Below, one piece after another: positions 61,898-64,000 of a stretch of DNA of 64,000 bases. Below the pieces are notes generated by a model. That model did not search any database. It worked only from the letters and a program-made list of their open reading frames with translations, and was not told the origin of the DNA. A program made the position numbers and the translations under genes. Within the stretch, counting starts at the first letter, position 1. Each line of letters starts with the position of its first letter. Location: assembly GCA_958295935.1 (NCBI GenBank), contig OY282385.1:1674001-1738000 (forward strand). The letters run 5' to 3'. The stretch is from an uncultured Dehalococcoidia bacterium (GTDB lineage: Bacteria; Chloroflexota; Dehalococcoidia; Lucifugimonadales; Lucifugimonadaceae).

Positions 61898-64000
61898 TCA
61901 AGCGGCGAACTGGTTCAGGGACACGTAGTCCTTGATGTACTCCGGCACCAGCTTCCGGTATCTCACCGGCACTTTTCGGAAGTCGTCGCGGCTGAAGGCG
62001 GGGTTGGTGGCGAGTTGGGCGAAGCGGCGTCCGTCGATTGTGTCCCGGAAATGTCCGTTGGTGGCATAGGCCTTGAAGTAGGTCTTGATGACGCCGACGG
62101 AGCTCGCCCTCGGGGGCCTATGTTGCGCTACGAACTTGGCGAACTCCTCCTCCAGCAGCTCATCCTTGGACTTGAAGCCAGGTATGAGGTTGAAGACCCG
62201 TTCCAGGATCTCCCGGAGGGTCAGCCTGCGGTCCACGGCAGCGGCCTTACGCAGTTTCTCGAGGTTGTAGTACTCCTCGGGTTTGTCGAAGACCTCCCGG
62301 TTCACGTAGTCGATGACCTGGTCCCACTGTCCGGCCTCCACGGCCTTCTTTACGGTCGCGTCCTCGCGTACCGTGTCGGCGAACCGGTCGAACATTACCC
62401 GGTCGATCTTCATGCCCTGTGGTCCGACGGTCTCTACTATGATGCTTGAGAGTATGTCGCGGCCAAGGTGCTCGTAGCCGCCTAAGGCCGTTGGGCCGTT
62501 GCCGCTTCCCTCGATCCCACCCTTGCCCTTGGCGGATTGGAGTCGCGGCAGGTGCAGCGCTTCGTCATAGTTGAACTCAGTCTCGAAGTACTCGCAGTTG
62601 GCGAAGAAGTCGAAGAGCTTGAACTTGCTCTTCTCCGGCTCCGCCACCTCGTCCGCAATACTGGAATTGAATAGCTGGTCCAGGAAGTCGTGCTTGCGTG
62701 TGCCCCGTCCCTTGATCTGTATGAAGTCCGTGGGAGAGAAGATGGGCCGGAACAGGCCAATGTTCAGGACGTCGGTGCAGTCGTATCCGGTGGTCATCAT
62801 GCCGACGGTCACGCACACCCGCGCCTTGCTCGTCCGGTAGGCTGGCAGGAAGTTGGCTGATCCCATCAGGTTGTTATTGGCGAAGTTGATGCTGAACTGC
62901 TGAGCATCCGGTATCTGGGACGTAACCTGCAAGGCGAAGTCCGACCGGTACTTGCCGGGGAACATGGCGTCTGCCATTTCATTGAGGGTCTGCGCCAGCC
63001 GGGCGGCGTGATTCTGGCTTACGCCGAAGACGATGGACTTGCCGACCTCGCCGCTGACTGGGTCGCGCAGCGCGTTCTCCAGGAAGGTCTTGCAAAAGAC
63101 CCGGTTGGTGTCGTCGGAGAAGAAGCGCTTCTCGAACTCGCGCTGATAGAAGGTCTCTCTATGCTCTTCCCCGGTGTCGTCGGTTGAGGATACGACGAAT
63201 CCATCGTCGGCGAGCAATTGAGTGGTTACGTCGGTGCGGGCGTCAACCACGGTGGGATTGACCAGGTAGCCGTCCTTCACTCCGTCGAGAAGCGAGTACC
63301 TGAAGGTGGGTTCCCTGCTCTCGCAGCCGAAGGTGCGGTAGGTGTCGAGCATCAACCGGCGCTCCGCCTCACGGGGATCGTGGAGGTTGGGGTCGGTACT
63401 GCTGAAGCCATGGAGGTAGTTGCGCGGCGTGGCGGTAAGGCCGAGCTTGTACCCGACGAAGTAGTCGAACACCGCCCGGGCGTTGCCGCTGATGGAGCGG
63501 TGCGCCTCGTCGGAGATCACGAGGTCGAAGTCGGTCGGCGAGAAGAGGGCTTGGTACTTGTTGTTGAACAGCAGCGACTGGACAGTCGTGACGACTATTT
63601 CAGCGCTTCGCCAGTCGTTGCGCTTCTCTTTGTATACAACCGTACTGAAGTCCGCCGAGAGCAGAGCGTCGAAGACCTTCCTGGCCTGCTCCTCGAGTTC
63701 GAGGCGGTCCACGAGGAACAGCACGCGGGAGGCGTTGTCGGAGCGTAGGAAGAGCTTTATGACAGCCGCGGCGGTGAGGGTCTTGCCGGTGCCCGTGGCC
63801 ATCTCGAACAGGAAGCGGTCGTTGCCGTCTCTTACGGCCTGCTGGAGTGCATGGGCGGCCCTGAGTTGATAGGGGCGCAGGAAGCGCAGGTTGTTGGCCT
63901 TGATGAAGCCAGGCCGCTCGGCGTCGTTCTTCCACGCCGCTTCCGAGGCGTAGTTGGGCCGCTGGCTGAGGACGATGTAATCATCGCCGACCCTCTCATC
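61898..64000 (-). CDS. hsdR: Type I restriction endonuclease subunit HsdR (5' end beyond the window)
   Basis: The frame is open to the right edge of the window, so the N-terminal nuclease domain lies outside. Visible are NLRFLRPYQLRAAHALQQAV, Walker A MATGTGKTLTAAAV, the DEAH box in DLVISDEAHRS, motif III LGLTATPRNYL, and the later helicase motifs VTVGMMTTGYDCTDVLN and QIKGRGTRKHD. The C-terminal region is the EcoEI/EcoAI-type HsdR C-terminus (LREILERVFNLIPGFKSKD). It translocates and cuts unmethylated DNA with HsdM-HsdS. The ATG at 63802 is internal and not the true start. Confidence 0.95.
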   Translation of the reverse strand, partial: DERVGDDYIVLSQRPNYASEAAWKNDAERPGFIKANNLRFLRPYQLRAAHALQQAVRDGNDRFLFEMATGTGKTLTAAAVIKLFLRSDNASRVLFLVDRLELEEQARKVFDALLSADFSTVVYKEKRNDWRSAEIVVTTVQSLLFNNKYQALFSPTDFDLVISDEAHRSISGNARAVFDYFVGYKLGLTATPRNYLHGFSSTDPNLHDPREAERRLMLDTYRTFGCESREPTFRYSLLDGVKDGYLVNPTVVDARTDVTTQLLADDGFVVSSTDDTGEEHRETFYQREFEKRFFSDDTNRVFCKTFLENALRDPVSGEVGKSIVFGVSQNHAARLAQTLNEMADAMFPGKYRSDFALQVTSQIPDAQQFSINFANNNLMGSANFLPAYRTSKARVCVTVGMMTTGYDCTDVLNIGLFRPIFSPTDFIQIKGRGTRKHDFLDQLFNSSIADEVAEPEKSKFKLFDFFANCEYFETEFNYDEALHLPRLQSAKGKGGIEGSGNGPTALGGYEHLGRDILSSIIVETVGPQGMKIDRVMFDRFADTVREDATVKKAVEAGQWDQVIDYVNREVFDKPEEYYNLEKLRKAAAVDRRLTLREILERVFNLIPGFKSKDELLEEEFAKFVAQHRPPRASSVGVIKTYFKAYATNGHFRDTIDGRRFAQLATNPAFSRDDFRKVPVRYRKLVPEYIKDYVSLNQFAA

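Overview
The window reads as a chromosomal segment of a GC-rich bacterium, most likely a Chloroflexota (Dehalococcoidia/SAR202-like) lineage. This is an inference from a fused AccD-AccA carboxyltransferase, RNA polymerase subunits with lineage-type insertions and the general codon use; no 16S gene is present to confirm it.

Left part (1-19.3 kb), housekeeping: a zinc-ribbon membrane protein, accDA, a convergent pair of HAD phosphatase and 2-hydroxyacid dehydrogenase genes, a TPP riboswitch with terminator upstream of thiG, a decayed PIN-toxin remnant, tRNA-Asp, a glutaredoxin-like protein with a copper P-type ATPase, then rpoB-rpoC with a clear promoter. A tRNA-Val gene overlaps the last codons of rpoC. 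A DUF1801 protein and a small membrane protein of unknown function follow.

Middle (19.6-51.3 kb), a type I-E CRISPR-Cas locus. Tracking every repeat start gives an array of 342 repeats and 341 spacers (20196-41053), about one third of the window. Repeat orientation places crRNA transcription on the minus strand with the young end next to cas2. The cas genes run leftward: cas3, cse1, cse2, cas7e, cas5e, cas6e, cas1, cas2, then the array, only 40 nt after the cas2 stop. Two additional two-repeat mini-arrays sit inside the operon: one between cas6e and cas1, the other over the 3' end of cas3, whose reading frame runs through a repeat into the spacer. A DnaQ-like exonuclease gene lies divergently beside cas3, and a truncated inverted copy of its 5' end lies on the other side, so cas3 is bracketed by about 175-bp inverted repeats. 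The array shows duplicated, variant and fused spacers and blocks of repeat-end variants.

Right part (51.6-64 kb): an L-lactate permease-family transporter with a coupled 55-residue hydrophobic protein, a GLUG-repeat lipoprotein, and a leftward defence-type cluster: HsdR (cut by the window edge), a fused HsdM-HsdS with a single target-recognition domain, a lone HicB-like protein, and a 1308-residue protein with a possible nuclease-like N-terminus, TPR repeats and a C-terminal PIN-like region.

The strongest leads are the array itself, the repeat hairpins inside the cas operon (possible Cas6e processing sites on cas mRNA), the inverted exonuclease copies around cas3, and the large TPR/PIN protein beside the restriction-modification genes.
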